Positions 63,575 to 64,000 of a stretch of DNA of 64,000 nt are shown in pieces; position 1 is the stretch's first letter; every line of letters begins with the position of its first letter. The stretch spans positions 9,460,706 through 9,524,705 of the forward strand of contig NC_088296.1 in assembly GCF_032854445.1 (NCBI RefSeq), given 5' to 3'. This DNA comes from Liolophura sinensis. Taxonomy: Eukaryota; Mollusca; Polyplacophora; Chitonida; Chitonidae. The position numbers were made by a program, and so were the translations under genes. Under the pieces are notes generated by a model. It made no database searches. It was not told the DNA's origin and worked only from the letters and a program-made list of their open reading frames with translations.

Positions 63575-64000
63575 AACTTCTGTAACTTTAACTCAAATAC
63601 CTGATCGACCTATCCCTGTCATCTGGCACGATTCTGGTCACAAAAAACACCCCAAAGCATAAAATGTACTGGTTCATTACTGTACTGCCATCGCTCAAGT
63701 TAAACTCAGGTTTATCCGTAGAGGAAACCTGAGTGTCCGGAAGAAACCATCGCACTTCCTCAAGTATAACGTAGTCCTCATGACTGAATTAGCGCCTCAT
63801 CCGAATTAATGAGAAATGGATTCCACCCACGATCTCGTTCTTCAGCGACAGACAGGCTGCTGCTGAGGTAAAGCTTGGTACTAATGAGACAGCAAGGTCC
63901 TCATTGTGGCTGAATATAAGCACTGAGGTATATTCATTTTCACAATTCCCTGCACTTAAATGCGACAATAGGATTGTACATAAATATCGTTATTAAAATT

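Larger units (their letters stand above)
62579..64000. other. Region upstream of U1, no exon recognised
   Basis: 1.4 kb searched by eye on both strands. It holds two SINE pieces, an AT-rich stretch (63,140-63,480) and a small 18-bp repeat. No signal-peptide exon or promoter could be supported; either the intron is longer than the window or the first exon is too short to see. Confidence 0.55.

Overview
The window is eukaryotic, almost certainly metazoan genomic DNA. Short exons are bounded by GT-AG introns, secreted-type cysteine-rich modules are encoded on the minus strand, and tRNA-derived SINEs ending in AAAT-type tails are scattered through the introns. From general knowledge of repeat families, the SINE body points to a mollusc, perhaps a bivalve. 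That is an inference; no database was searched.

One gene fills nearly the whole window. It runs right to left and is cut off, or has an unseen start, at the right and continues past the left edge. I resolve 40 tandem units, numbered U1 (right, 62.6 kb) to U40 (left, 0.25 kb). Each unit has two exons. Exon A (usually 255 bp) encodes a Thr/Pro-rich mucin-like linker plus one six-Cys EB/EGF-like module. Exon B (303 or 306 bp) encodes two more six-Cys modules. All 80 exons begin and end in phase 1, so any exon or unit can be lost or gained without breaking the frame. If all are spliced in, the visible part alone encodes about 7,370 residues and about 120 cysteine modules. The product is probably a giant secreted or cell-surface glycoprotein of the EB-module/multiple-EGF type. 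Neither a signal-peptide exon nor a C-terminal exon is identified with confidence.

Layout. 62.6-64.0 kb: no exon seen, SINE pieces and AT-rich DNA. U1 (61.2-62.6 kb): divergent founder-like unit without a Thr tract. U2-U5 (53.5-59.8 kb): sub-array with a 1.73 kb period and a plus-oriented SINE in each A-B intron. 51.4-53.5 kb: long intron with a SINE. U5-U10, U11-U16 and U17-U22: three copies of a six-unit higher-order repeat (about 10.8, 8.7 and 8.3 kb). U23: chimeric junction unit. U24-U39 (about 1.75-25.3 kb): units of 1,500 bp, nearly identical in exons and introns from about 2.5 kb rightwards. U40 at the left edge resembles the last unit of the six-unit block, so another block probably lies to the left.

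Most exons are intact. Nine are frame-disrupted. Five of these lie in a patch (about 8.8-13.2 kb) crowded with single-base indels in introns and exons alike, which looks like an unpolished assembly region. The other four (U10 B, U11 B, U16 B, U23 B) are isolated and may be real.
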